Below, in pieces: positions 13,201-25,941 of a DNA stretch of 64,000 nt. Origin of the DNA: Caenorhabditis elegans (Eukaryota > Nematoda > Chromadorea > Rhabditida > Rhabditidae); assembly GCF_000002985.6 (NCBI RefSeq), contig NC_003284.9, positions 7,688,001-7,752,000 on the forward strand. Direction: 5' to 3'. Within the stretch, counting starts at the first letter, position 1. Every line of letters begins with the position of its first letter. The notes under the pieces were generated by a model that searched no databases, was not told the DNA's origin, and was given only the letters and a program-made list of their open reading frames with translations. The position numbers and the translations under genes were made by a program.

Positions 13201-16200
13201 ATTTGCCTGCGGTTTGAGCTATGAGCAAGGATCAGAACTGGATTTTCAAATCGAAAAGCCTAATCTGATAGAGATGGCGCAAAAATAATTTGAACAACAA
13301 GTGGTCAAATTGAGGGCATATGTAAGCCTAATAAAACTCTTTATGAAACATCTTCGCGACAACTTTGTGCATTGGCGTTTTCGAGGGTTTTTTCGTTTCT
13401 CTCCGAAACTTTTTGATGTCTGATTTCTATTCTATTCTTGATAAATTTATGCAAATAAAAAAATAAATAATTTCATTCCTCAAAATGTGATAAATAAAAA
13501 CAAAAATAGGTTACCTGACGTAGTGATACATTTTTCAGTTGAATCTATAGTAAATTCAGTAGTAAATTCAAACAGATAGGAATGATGTATGCGTTTCAAA
13601 TGTGACCAAGTGAAATTAAATAAAACTCGATGCTCTTAGCTAATCGGAATCGAATCATGAAAATAACACGATCAGTGGAAGAGCGAATAGCCGAGCGCGT
13701 GCATTGCCACGTCGCCTGCTAGTGACATCTTTTATGCTCATTTCAATTTGCCCGGTCTCGAATATATCAGACCGGGTTGACAGGAAAGATGATTTTGTTC
13801 AGAAAAAGTGTGTTTTGAGAATTGAGTTCTTATGCTCTAGTGTTGCACGAATGTTGTTTTCAGAAGTTAGTTGATGCTATGATTTGAGAAACTTAAATTC
13901 GGGAAAACCAAGAACAGATCACGAATTATTTTGTTGTACATAAACTGTTTGCGGTAAAATAACATCTTTAAGAGCTCATTTTTTTGCGGTACTGTGTACA
14001 TTTACAAATAAAAAACTGAATTTAACACTGAACTTGAAGAAATAAAGTTTTCAGGAACAGTGAAATTTTGAATAAAATATCTAATATCTGCATGGTGGCC
14101 CATCTTCAATTTCAAAACGTGTCTGTAGTCTCATCTCAATGATCAGAAGACCAACAAGTCAATCAGGAAACAAACCAAAAAAAGAGCTGGTAACTACATT
14201 TAAGCGGATACCGCAGTTGCTGTCACTATTCTGCTCTTTGGCATAAAGAAAAGAATAAGAAAAAACGTGAGAAAATTCATGTTCGAAAACTTTCACACAA
14301 TGTTTTATACATTCTTGAGTAATCTTACTTATAGAAAAAACTTCAAGCGAATGTTTTTTTTCGAACATTCGAAACTTTGTTTTTGAGGATAACATAAAAA
14401 TGAGAAAAATGCACATAATTTTGAAGCGTGGATGATTAAGAAGGAAGTGCAGATCAAGTGACAACAAACCGCCAGTTGGTCTTTAATGGGCTTTCAAAAA
14501 AATGAACTTGGTGAGGACGGAAGAGCGTGTTCAGAAAGAGAAAATAGTTTTTGTCTGTGAATTCGGAAGTTAGTTTTAAGAATTGTTAAGCTGATTCTTT
14601 CCAGAAACTGAAGTGTAATTGTGACGTTACAATCTGGCCAAGCACTTTTCTTATCATCCTATCACATGTTAGAGATAGAAACTATTGTTCATAATCTCAT
14701 GTGAATATGTCTACTGAATAGAGGATACCAGGTAGTTATAGGTGAAAAGATTTAGATTTTGAGTTTTTCTTATGTCTCTAAGCGAGATGCTGCAGAATAC
14801 GAGCGGGGCTTTTCTTTGTTTTCTCCGGCTCATCTCTTGTTATGGCTTCATTTAGATTAGTTTCTACATGAATGTTCAATTGGTTTTTTCTGTCATTCCA
14901 AACTTTGGGATTTTCTTTTGTGTGTTTTTTTTCTGTTTTTTGTTTGGTTTTTTTTTAAATTCAAAATCATAATTCATACAAAGATGGGTGATTCAAACGT
15001 TCGCTTATTAAGTAAAACGTAATAAGGAAATAAAAAATTTCATATGCAGGCGGGTAAGGGTTGTGGTAGTAAAAAGATTCAATTCATAGTCAACATCAGT
15101 GAGATTATTTTTCTCAAAAATTATTTCAAAACAACTGAATTTTATTGAAAATAAAATAATTAAAATTCAACACGGTTCCTTTTTTCCGTTCCAACCGTAT
15201 TTTTTCAATTTTAATGATAAAATATATTGATCAGTGGGTCATTTTACGAGTGGATCAGTTTACAACATTTTACGTGTGGAGGCTGAAAAAACATTGAAAA
15301 AAAAAACGGAAGCGGAAATAAATCATGGGAGGTTAGCAACGTGTTGTGATTTAAAACATAGTTTTTTTTTTTGAAATTTAATTTTGAAAGCTGTTCAATT
15401 GAGGGGTTTCAAAAATTTCCAGGTACGTTTTTTTTCTATTAGTTATGCTCTGACTTTCAAGATATATAAGTTTTGATTTTTTCGCTACAAACTTCAAATG
15501 GTAAGCCTTTTCTTCAAACGTTTGTGTTCTTCTTGAATTTTCCCCCTTCAAAAAAAGTGCATCGGAATGGTGATGTAGTGGTGGATAGACAGAAAACTTA
15601 AAAATACAAAATAAATAAGGATGTGGTTAGGTAGTAGGTACTTGCTTTTTTCGAGAAAGCGCAAGAAATCAAAGGTGCGCGGCCACCAAAAAGGTGCACA
15701 AATTCTATTACACTTGGCGGGTGTTGGCGGTGCTGTCAAATCAAATACTTCTGATTTTCGAGTAAAAATAGAAATAGAAAAAGAAATCTAGCAATCGTAG
15801 AAACATGGCTGATGTTTTACTAGAAAAATTGAAATTTGAAGTCAAAGGATGCAACAAAAATGTGGACAGAAATGGAAGACGAAGAAAGCAATTCGGCAAT
15901 ACTGAAGAACCCTCAGAATCTCTGACACCATTTCGTTTATGGGAAAAATTGTGTGTTCCGAACATGAGGAAAAACACACAAAAACAAGAAAAAAGGAAGC
16001 GCTCACGGATTTATGAAAACATTTAAGAAACATTTTTTGAGCAATTGTCCTGTAAAAGTAATGCATATTTATGCAATAAACACTTGAATGACCTTTGATT
16101 TGTTAGAACGTTTAACTCGGATTTTCAGTGCACAAGAAAATTCTCAGTTAATTTATCTTGCTTCCCGCTTGGTGCTGTGATTTAGTTATTCTCATTTTTA

Positions 16201-19086
16201 GAGGTTACCTTACTATTATCAAATAAAACACAAATTCTCAAATTCTGTGTGTAAAAATTCTCGCAAAGACTTGAAAGCTGTAAAAAAGCTTATTCAGAAT
16301 AAATTTCTTTCGCTTTTTCATTTCTGTCAAGAGGGTCATCGAACAAGGTTGATCGACAAAAGTAAATTAAAATTCGAATGATCATTGACACATGGTCAGG
16401 CTGACGTAGTCAAACTGTCAAGATTTGTGGCACATTCAAAAGTTAAGGATCTCTAAACTCAGATCAGCTATATTCGAAAATGAAATAGTGCGATAAAAAG
16501 TGATTTAACAGGCTATGCTTGACATATTTATCAAAACGTAAAAAAATTTTCCAATCTGCTCCAGATATAGACTCTTATATGGGCAACTAGAAAATTAAAT
16601 TGAAAATCAAAAATGCGAGCAAAAGTTTTGATCAAACTACATTAAATTTTTTATGAAATATTTTGATCACGTTTTTGCACATTTTAACATAAAACTCACT
16701 TCTGGTCCACCAACATTATTGAAAAATAGTGATACTCTTCTGATAATATTCTTGAACATCATTCAAAAGAAGTGAGCAGCCTAACTCTGACGTAGGCCGA
16801 AACACCATGTCGTTGTTTCTTGCGAAGTATCAAAATATCATATTACCACGTGGAAACAACTATTATCGCAAAAAGTTGCCTAGAGATCAATCGACTAGTT
16901 TTTTAACTTTAGATGATGTGTTTAGTATGATGTTTCAATTTTTTAAAATACCAAGCCAAGCCAAGTATTATTAATAAACAATTCCAAAATTTTTTAAAAC
17001 TTTTCCAAATTTCCTGTCAAAATTTTTACAATTAGCAAATTTTCAGAAAATGTGGCACCTTGAGAATTCTTATTCATTGTCGTAAGTTCTAACATCTACA
17101 ATGTTCAAATATAGCCAATTAAAATGCATTAAAACTATAAAACATGCAAAAAAAATTTTTTTTTGGTCGACTTTGAAAATTATGATGGTTGAAAATTAGA
17201 TTTTCACCATTTTTGCGTGTACATATATAACTTCAAAATTTTTTGAAAATGTTTACTACAGTTTTTGACAGTTTTAAAACATTTTCTCACTGCCGATACT
17301 CTTTTTATTCTGTTGAAATCTGGGAAAATTAATAAATAAAGTTGAAAATTACTTTTTCTCTCTGATTTACCCAAACAAATTTTTAAAAAACTACTGTCTT
17401 TGCTTCTTCCAAGAGTCTTTCCCAATGAACCAATTTTTTTCTCAACCATTTTTTTCGATTTCCACTCAAATTTTAATAAAAAATCCAATATTGATCCTCA
17501 TTTCATTTGTTTTCTAAAAAAGAAAAGTGCAGCTAATTGACATATTCCAACTCTACAGGAAACCAATATGTGCATCCGAAAGTCGTTGGGGGAGACTTAT
17601 ACAAAAGACCAGAAAACCTTTAAATAAAAGCATTGCTCAAATTCCTTCCTCATTCCAAAAATAAATTTCATAGTTCTAAATTAAAAATTCGAAAACGATT
17701 TGGTTCGGATCTTCGACTTTTTGCAAGCTGAACAAAAAGATAAGAAAAAAGGAAATAGCTTTAGAGGCGAGAGGAACATGGACTAAAAAGTCTTGATCAG
17801 GAATTCATGGTGAACTCCTTTTCACATCACAGAATCTTCGTTTTTTTTTCGAATACCAAAGCTGGTTTTTTCCTTTTTTTTTCTTTTTTTTTTAACGATA
17901 GTTTTTCAAAAACCAAAAAACCATTTCACAGAGAAACACACAAAAAAAACGTACCGCAAGCTTTTACATCGCCTCATCATTTTCAGCGTCTTTAGTTATT
18001 TCAGAATGTGAGACAGATTCGGAAACGAAAGAAAAAGTGGCAGAGATCTAATTGATGAATTGAACCCCCATCTGCGGCTATGTTCTCTTTTTGTTCAACT
18101 TTTTCCTGTGTCCGACCGCAACCGGAGTAAGGGGTATGGTGAATGTGGATAAAACGATGAGAGAAGTAGAGGCTTCGTAGTTGAAATTTTTAAAGTTTGT
18201 GGTTGTGATAGTTTTTGTTGACAAGAATGAATTAGGTATGGTTCGTATCTTTAGTCTCTGATTTTAAGTTTTGTTTTTGGTAAATGCTCACAAAGCAAGT
18301 AATTGTGTAGATTGAAAGTGACGTAAAACCTGTAGGGAATGAGTTCGGAAGCTGGCTCATTAGTTGAGTAAAACGGAATAAATGTAGTTATATTCTCAGA
18401 AACTATAGTTTTAGTTTTGTGAATATAAGCTTCAGGAAAAATTAAGTTTTTTAACTGCTTCAGATTCAGAGAGTTTTGGTTATTATTATGAGATTTTAGA
18501 GACGTACATAGTAGGCTAATTTTTTCATTGGACTTTTTTTTAAATTAACCGTATTCAAACACTTTTAGGGACAGCGCTGGAAATAACTTAAGTAATCCAC
18601 ATTTTTGTAAATTTGGCAATTCACCCAAGCTCACAAAAATTTGAGTGAATTCTGAACATTATTCGACTGTTTAGTTGCAACTTTTGGTCATTTAGTTTTT
18701 AAGAATTTCCCATTCTAACATAGAAAAGGGTTAATGCCATAGTGCTTAAGATATCTTTAAAAGTGGCATAAAGTTTTCACTATTTTCAAATCGAAATAAA
18801 AATTCAAAAAATTTTTATTATGTTTTATTATGATATTTAGTAATTTAAGAACCACATGAAAAATTTGAGTCATTTCCCCTGTGGCCGTACTCTGCGTTCA
18901 TTCTTTAGAACAATTTTGAAACATTGAAAAACTTGAAAAAAAAATTCTAAATTTCAGACCTGAGAAAATTTTTTATATCAATCAAACCAGTCAAAACGAC
19001 ATCAAATCTCCATTAAATAAACAAAAACAAAAACTCAACACTTACCCTTTATTTAAATCGAGATACATCAGCCTTTCCGTGCTCAT
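1269..19086 (-). CDS. kvs-1: Voltage-gated potassium channel alpha subunit KVS-1
   Basis: Exons (minus): 19086-19046, 8521-8431, 8228-7992, 7125-6944, 6921-6826, 6565-6523, 6433-6281, 5732-5678, 5579-5553, 5122-5008, 4959-4777, 4117-3888, 3835-3736, 1404-1269. All phases agree and give 562 residues. The product is a plasma-membrane Kv channel. The T1 domain (about residues 70-180) carries the Zn motif HX5CX20CC of non-Shaker channels. S1 is near 248-275, an N-glycosylation site NGT is in the S1-S2 loop, S4 is arginine-rich (about 382-405), and the filter TVGYGD is at about 473-478. With the start at 19086, the cysteine in QACDAF is residue 113, which matches the redox-sensitive Cys113 reported for KVS-1 as I recall it. 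Uncertain points are the last exon (1404-1269), reached across a 2.3-kb intron, and the choice of first exon. S6 reads LPIT where most Kv channels have PxP. Confidence 0.87.
2673..2711 (-). other. Possible 39-base exon near the 3' end of kvs-1
   Basis: On the minus strand a TGCAG acceptor is followed by exactly 39 bases and then a consensus GTAAGT donor. Read after the S6 exon (phase 2), it is open and encodes NRYAELDGYLSNH plus two bases, and it preserves phase for the exon at 1404. If the donor is not used, the frame reads CAG TAA and ends there, so it could also be the terminal exon. The acceptor lacks a good pyrimidine stretch. Confidence 0.3.
2884..2902. repeat. AT dinucleotide microsatellite
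   Basis: A run of about nine TA units lies inside the last kvs-1 intron. Confidence 0.9.
11383..11399 (-). CDS. kvs-1: Alternative first coding exon of kvs-1
   Basis: A minus-strand ATG at 11399 opens MFASK and then AC before a strong GTAAGT donor at 11382. This phase 2 end joins the exon at 8521 in the same frame as the distal first exon does, giving MFASKTNQIAMV. It would replace the 14 residues contributed by the 19086 exon. TTACAG and ATATCAG acceptor-like sequences lie 2-10 bases before the ATG, so the exon could receive a trans-spliced leader from a separate promoter. KVS-1 inactivates through its N-terminus, so a changed first exon could change inactivation; that is inference. Confidence 0.5.
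11644..11678. repeat. 13-base tandem repeat, 2.7 copies
   Basis: The unit CATCATGAAGAAG is repeated head to tail without mismatch in the kvs-1 5' intron. Confidence 0.9.
12535..12548. repeat. 14-base perfect palindrome
   Basis: GGAACGCGCGTTCC is identical to its reverse complement and stands out in AT-rich intron sequence. It could be a binding site for a dimeric factor; no factor is assigned. Confidence 0.85.
13751..13776. repeat. GC-rich hairpin
   Basis: The arms CCCGGTCT and AGACCGGG pair perfectly around a 10-base AT-rich loop. The 70 bases to the left are also unusually GC-rich for this intron. Confidence 0.8.
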
Positions 19087-19125
19087 GTTGCACAGATTCC
19101 ACAAAAAGGTGAGACGACGAATGAT
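19087..19125 (-). other. kvs-1: Upstream part of the distal kvs-1 first exon
   Basis: The exon bearing the ATG at 19086 appears to begin at a TTTTTTCAG acceptor just before 19125. The 39 bases between acceptor and ATG are in frame and have no stop, so they are either a short 5' UTR after SL1 trans-splicing or extra coding sequence joined to an exon further right. The reported position of Cys113 supports starting at 19086. Confidence 0.5.
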
Positions 19126-21223
19126 CTGAAAAAAGGAAAACAAGATGTGAAAAACAAGAATTTTGATTGAGTTTGAAAAATTGATGATACTTGAACTTCA
19201 ATCAACTCTTCCTGTTTTCCTGTAAAATCTTGAAAACGAACAAGCCACTTTTTCTAAAGAACAAGGCACTTGAAGAAGCGGTATGGAACAAATGTGGGAG
19301 GAGAACAAAAAATGTGGGCGGGGCTTAAAAGTCCAGCAGGCAAAACGAAAGTTTCAAAAATCTCAGAGGTCATCGCTTATTTTAGCTGTTTTCATTTCAC
19401 TTTGGCGTCTTTCAACACTTGCGGAAACCTCAGAACGTGTGGGACTCATCACAATAAATTACTTTTTGAAGTCCGAAGATTGGAGGATAGACGATGAAAT
19501 GAATCAAATTCTGCTGTAAGATATCGCAGATTTGATCGTAAAACCGTTGAACTTGGCTGTGTTCACCAGGCTCCCGTCATGTGGGAATTCCTGACAGCAC
19601 TTTCGAATTGAATGAAATTTGAACACAAGAAAAAACATTTCCATCTGCAAACTTGGAATGAATTAAATGGAACAGCTGCTACCCGGGAAAAAAACTCCAA
19701 ACTATCGTAACTAAAAATTATGTTTAGCAAAAAACTGCAGTGAACCAACTCATATGAACCAGTCAAAGTCATAAATATATCAAAAAGTTCCCAGAGCAAA
19801 TGATTTTTGAAATAGAAAATTATGGCGGGAAGGGGGAGTTTTAATAGCATTTTTCAACACTTAAAAAATGAACAGTATAACAAAGAAATTATAATTTTTT
19901 TAATGTGGCTGTTGTTTTGGGAATATATTAAAAAAAGACGAAAACATTTCAAAATTTTTCGAGTGAATTCGAAATTAAATTAAAAATTAAAAAATTTAGT
20001 TTGAAAATGACTCAAAACATATGAACGGATATCCAAATTCCAGTGAAGGCCGTCATAGATAATCTTGCACAATTTTTCGAAATCGTTTCACAAATATAAA
20101 CGTTCATCGTGTTATCAACAGATTAGCCGCTGAAAAGAAAAGCGGATGAGTGTCCGATTTCTGAGACCTCAGAAAAATTGCATACAGGAAAGTATCCAAG
20201 TATGCGGGCAGACATATGTTTTTTGAAAAAAATAGCTCAGTGGAAGAACTGGAAAAAACTGAATTGGCTGTCTAAGAAGTAAGTATTTTCAAAAATACAT
20301 GTAACGACTTTTTCAACGTGGTTGTTGTGAATTATGCAGCATCAAGTTTGAATAGGTGCAGAAAACATTAACGAAGCAACGATAATAAAACATTAAGACT
20401 AGAAAAAACTAAAAATTCGGTTTTTGAAAACGGTAAATTTAATTTTACAGAAACGAAACACATCTTCATTAGAAACAAAATGGATCGGTGGTAAACACAC
20501 ATCAAATTAATTTTTTATGTTTCATTTTATTTTCACTATTAGTATTGAAACACATTCTCGATTCTTCTTTTTTGAGCAGTTTGTTTCACATTTTAGGTAG
20601 TTTTTTTGATTTCATATTCAATATTTTATACCTATTTTGTGAAATAACGTATAAATATTGGACAGTTCTCAGAGAAGGGGTTGGACAACTTATCACATTT
20701 ACTTATACTAATTTCAAAAAAGTTAAATTCAGAAGAGAAGAAACATCAAAGATAAATTCAGAAGAGAAGAAACGAAAAAAACCTAGTTGAAGAAAATACA
20801 TGAAGTTTCCGATTGTGTTACTTTTTTCTGTTAAGAAAACAGGTTTTTCATGGTTATTAGAAAACTTACATTTCGTTAAAGTTCAGTTTCTAAACAGTTC
20901 TCTAAAGTTCTGGAATTTTCTACAGTTCGTAGATTATATGTTAAGGTAGCTTATTATTATTCCTTTATTTCAATTGCTTTGATCAAAAGGAAAGATAGTC
21001 AGAAGGGTGGTTCTTACAACAAAAAACAATTAAAACCGTTCATATGCGTTCTAATATGTCAAAAGTACAATGTTTTGATATTTCGGTACTTGTGTAGATT
21101 TTTACAATATTCACAAGTTTTGAGCTACGCGGAAGTTCAGGAAGATATACCTTTTTTCTTTATTGCACCTTGACTGAAAACGGAAATTATTATTTTCTAA
21201 CGAGATTTTATTAACGTTTATAC

Positions 21224-21622
21224 GGCAGTGGGGAAATAGCTAAAAAACTACTCCTATGGTGCTAATATAAACAAATATCAGTAAAATGTTTCAAAGAATT
21301 TTAAACAATTTTTGTTAAAAAAAAGGCTTTTCAATTTTTATTGACAGTCAAAAGTGACATGAGTTTTCGTCACATTTTGAGAAAACTATAGCACTGTCGC
21401 ATATCCGAATTTCTTTATTGTTTTAGTATTATTATTTAAAACATAAGACATACAATTTGAAAGAAACCTTTTTTTGATAGAAGGCTTTGAAAAAGGTGGC
21501 AAAAAGTGAGTAATTGCCATTTTTTGACTATCAATAAAAATTTTCAAAAACTTGTCTGAAAAGTTTTACAATGATATTTATTTTGGCACCATAGGAGTGG
21601 TTTTTTTAACCTTCCCAATGAA
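21224..21622. mobile_element. Foldback (MITE-like) element, family A copy 1
   Basis: The two ends are inverted copies over roughly 100 bases. GGCAGTGGGGAAATAGCT at the left corresponds to a reverse-complement match at the right, followed by ACTCCTATGGTGC in both arms. The centre contains AACTATAGCACTGTCGC, which recurs near 54700. There is no ORF, so this is a non-autonomous element. Confidence 0.7.
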
Positions 21623-22413
21623 AATTTCACATCGACTTACAATTTTTAGTTAAATAGTAGACTTGATTGTTAAGGATAAAAATAAAAACAATTTTCAAAA
21701 ATAACATCATACCAAACCATACAAAATTTCAAGTTAGGAATCCTAACAAGTTTTTATGAATTATAGAATACATTCCCAAAGATTTTTCACGCCGTTAACC
21801 AATTTATTCTGTTTTTTTTTGATACCCCGTCAAAGTTGTATAATTGTTCTTTACATTTAAGAAATTTTTCTACGCCCACCGCTATTCCTAATGAAGTATA
21901 ACATTTTGAAACAATGGAAATCATATTATCAGAAATTTGTTAGGTTTTATTCGGCTGGCTCGTTTGTAACCATATAAACAATAATCATTGCCAGTTCCGC
22001 CTTTTCCTAATTTTTTTTTTATATTTCCCAGTCTATTCCAAATGATTCCTTCAGTTTTATAACAGTGAGATTGTATGCTTTTGAGAATTTTGAAAATTCA
22101 TTTTGCAGAAACATCTTGCCCTTTGGGCTATTACCCAAAACTAGCCCTCGTGAAAATACGTTCGTAATCTCACATAATCCTAGAAATTTGACCACGTCCG
22201 TCTTCTTCCTTCCCGTTGACATGTTCCCCCTCCTTTCTTCGTTTTCCACTCTCGAATAGCAAAATCTCACCCATGGAGGCGGTGCTCACCCACTTATTGT
22301 TGAAGTGAGCCGGGTGTGAGGGTGGCTGGCGTGTGAGTTGTGTGTGTGTGAGAAAGAAAGTGAGTGAAAGACTCTTCTGTGACATTGGGCAGTGGAAAAG
22401 AAGGGCACGTGTT

Positions 22414-22428
22414 CCCCCCCCCCCCCCC
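22414..22428. repeat. C15 homopolymer (G15 on the minus strand)
   Basis: Fifteen consecutive C residues are flanked by CACGTGTT and CACGTTAT. Long G tracts of this kind can form quadruplexes and are the class of site protected by the DOG-1/FANCJ helicase in C. elegans. Confidence 0.95.
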
Positions 22429-25400
22429 ACGTTATTTCTCCTGGACGAGAATAAGCATAAGATGGCGGCCACCACTCCCGCACATTATGTAACTGCAGGC
22501 GTCCCTATTTGGGTGGCTCTCGGACATCAAATATTGTGCGTGTGTCCACCCTTGATGTCCAGTTGGTATCATGCACGCAAAAAAAAGAAACATAGCTTTG
22601 AGGGGGATGCTAAAGAAAAACATATTCATTCCGAAAGGCGGTGGACGCTTCTCGCTCTTTTCTGTCGATCTCATTTCAGAATTTATTATTGTGTTGTGTG
22701 CCCCCTCCTTTTCCATTTTTGTTCTCCTGCATTCCGCTCTCATTGGCTCGTAGAAATCTTCATTCACTAGGATTTGTATTCAGAATAATGACAACAGAGG
22801 TTTTTGAGCCGTTCAAGAGTTTCACCTATCAGTCTAAAAAAATTTTGTAGAATCGAAAAACAATTTTTTTTTTCAATTCCATCTTTAAATTTTTTCAAAA
22901 GATAGCTTTATAAATTAAAACTGGTTTTGTCAATCGACTTTAGTGTTAACCGAATTTTTCACATTAAGGAGAAAATAAATATCGACTTAAAGTGAATACA
23001 GTATTTTTTAAATTTATGTAGCTTCGGCTGATGGCACCAAAAATATTCGAGTCTCACTTTTGAAAAACACGGTAGTTTCCTATATGCCAAAAAATAATTT
23101 TAAAGTAGATTTACTTTTTTTTCATAGCCAAAACTGAATAAAACTGAAATTTGTCATAGAATAGGGGGCGGTGCAGTTACTGTAGAATTACTTATCCCAT
23201 CTACCTTAAAGAGATCAAGAGAAATAAACATTTCCATTTATTAAATGTTGTATTCAACAAAACCCAATCCCATTTTCTCAGTGTCTGGCTCCAATAAAAA
23301 CGTCCCGACATTCACTCATTCGCTTGGATGCTCGAGAGATGAAAGTTTTGCACAATATTGAACGCAGAGTGCATTCGCATACACTTTGTAGTAAAAGTTT
23401 TACGAGACAAACTTCACATACCTCTACCACCCAGTCAGCCATTTCTCCTCCCTTCCCGAACCGCCCCTTGGGACTTTTTATTATATGCCCCCGCCATGTC
23501 TCATTTATTTTGTTTCTTTGTTGTCATGCTCCTTAGTTTCTACTTCGGAATCGCCTAATTTCATAATGTAGTTTTTCAAAGGTTTTCAAAATGCATTTTC
23601 ATTTTTGCTGGAAAATATCAGTTTTCATATCCGTTTTGTTGTGCAAAGCTTGCTGTTTTCCATTCAAATTGTTAAAATTTTGGTTGCTATGGAAATTAGC
23701 GATCGAAAACTTCAAATACACTAACCACCAAATGCCAAAAGTTACCGGTTTTTTTGACAAAAGACTTTCATATTAAATGATTCTAATGATGTCACTTCAC
23801 GAGAATCACTCTTTTCTAAACCTAACAAGCATTTTGTAACAGTTCAAGTGTTGTATTAACATCAAGCTAAACTATACAAGACGTGGTGTTTGGAGGTGAA
23901 ATTTGGGAGGAGGAGCTAGGTGACAAAAACAATTAGTAGTGGCATTAGCAGAAATAGTAGGCTTTAGTTTGTATGCATCGCCTTAAATTTGTTAGGAATA
24001 ACTTTTAAGAATTGAAAAACTGAATCACTTTGAATTTATGAAATTAGTTCCTGAAATTTTACGTTTTAATTATTAACATCTGAAATTTGTTCGAAAATCC
24101 CTGTAATTTGCAAGAACTTCTCTCTAAAGTTATTGCCATCAAAAATTGTTTAAATCACTTTTATGGTGACAGTAAATATCTAACAGTATTTGAAATATTT
24201 TGAAAGATTATAGTTTTTGGAGTTTTTGAATATAATATTCGGTCACTTTGAATTGCTATGAAAGTTTCTTTAAATCCCCACTGACCAAACTCGATCTTAA
24301 AATTATGCAATTTATTGAGAATGAAAATAAAAAAATTTTAAATGTATGAAAATTATAATAAATCTGAAAAGTTGAAAAAAGTCATCAGCTATTATAATTC
24401 AGGATATTATTACTTTGCAGATAAATTTTTTCCAACAATTTCGGCAGAATCTTTTTTTTTTCTGGCTTGTAATAAATTTTATTAGAGCATATTTTTGACA
24501 CAAAATAAATAATTTAGGGTAATATACTCACCGAAGTTTTAGACTTTAAAATAATTGATTTGGTCCTCGACAAATTATTTTTTTTGACTTTTTGCCAAAA
24601 TGTATCAATCATAATCTTTTTTGTAATTTAGTGCACACAAGAGTCGTTCAGAGTGTTTTCAAAAAACAATTGTTGTGAATTTTTTCGAATACATTTTTTA
24701 AATTGAAATGTACTCTTAGCGGGACTTTATTCTAATCTTCCTTCATCGCTATTACCAATTGCTCGTTATTCTGAATGTGGCCTTCACAAGTGTTTTCGGC
24801 TGCGAGTAAAGTGAAATCACCTTGCGGATGAACGGTTGTTCCATCCGATTCTCCCTCAATGGTACGCTTCTCATCACTTTTTTTGAAATTTCGTGGTAAC
24901 AAGCAAATAAAACAATGTTAAAGAAACATTGCATATATGAGTATGAGCACGCACAATTACTCTAATGACTGTGCAAGTCACTTCTTCTTATTAAAAGACA
25001 CAATAGGCTGAAGAAGGGGGTAGAACATGCGTATTCGCTTACTGCTACATTTTACATCTCATTTGCACTCCATATCCTCCGGAATAAGCGTTAATACACT
25101 TATTGTTGAAGATACGCAGATGTGCAAAGAGAAGAAGACTGCGCGGAAGGCACGGACCATCTGTTTGACAATTGCCTGGTGAGGCTGCATCACGCTAAAC
25201 GAAAGGATGAAGACAATCCACCGAAGAGCATAGTTCCTTTCTCATCCCATTCCTGTCGCATCCCGTTAATGATTTCGCCTCAGAAGAAGAATCTGCATAC
25301 AAATCGTGCGTGACCAATTCAAAGTCTTGAACCCCAAACCTTTCCTTTTTCATTCCTCCTTGTTTCTTTTTATTTTTCCCATTATTTTCCTCTTGTCCGT

Positions 25401-25893
25401 TTTCTTTTCTTTCAACATTCAGCCGGATTCGTGTCGATTTCCGGTGATTGAAAATGTGGTGTAATTGTTTTTTATTCTTCCTCTACCTCTTCTCGTTCTT
25501 TTCACCATTTTTGATACCTTTCTTTTTCTAATGTGTAACGTTTTTATTCAAAAGCGATAAAGTACAAAACAAGTTATTAACCTTTTATACTTTTTCGCCA
25601 TTCACTTTTGATTATGGTTACTTTAACGTTTGCAAACAAACTACTTTTAGTATCATTACCGCTCAGTATTAGTTTACTCTATCATTTTTGAAGTGGTAGA
25701 AATGCCTAATAGAAAATTTTGGAATGTTAGTAGTATGCTTCTGCAGTGATTCATCTAGAAATGGCAGTGTAACTACTCTTAAAAACTACAATTTTGGTCC
25801 ACATAACCGAGAACAACAGTAACAAAATTTTAACAATTTTTATACATTTTTTAATGATTTTCTAATATTACGAAGAAGTTTAATGTTTTCCGC

Positions 25894-25941
25894 AAAAAAA
25901 ACCCCGAGAATTGTCATTAAATGACAATTCTCGGGTTTTTA
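25894..25941. repeat. Near-perfect inverted repeat
   Basis: The arms, reading CCGAGAATTGTCATT on the left and its reverse complement on the right, are joined by almost no loop and flanked by A and T runs. The whole forms a long stem with one unpaired C. It resembles a small foldback element or a strong transcript hairpin. Confidence 0.85.

Larger units (their letters stand above)
8522..19045. other. kvs-1: 10.5-kb 5' intron of kvs-1
   Basis: This separates the distal first exon from the exon at 8521 and contains the alternative first exon at 11383-11399. The remainder is AT-rich with only short chance ORFs. Local structures are a 13-base tandem repeat (11644), a 14-base palindrome (12535) and a GC-rich hairpin (13751). 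Its size makes it a likely site of regulatory elements. Confidence 0.6.

Noticed and set aside
22170..22770. Overlapping ORFs on both strands around the C15 tract
   Set aside because: They are open mainly because of the GC-rich block and homopolymer; no splice-consistent link to kvs-1 was found (the ATGG/GTGAGA junction is out of frame with the exon at 19125).
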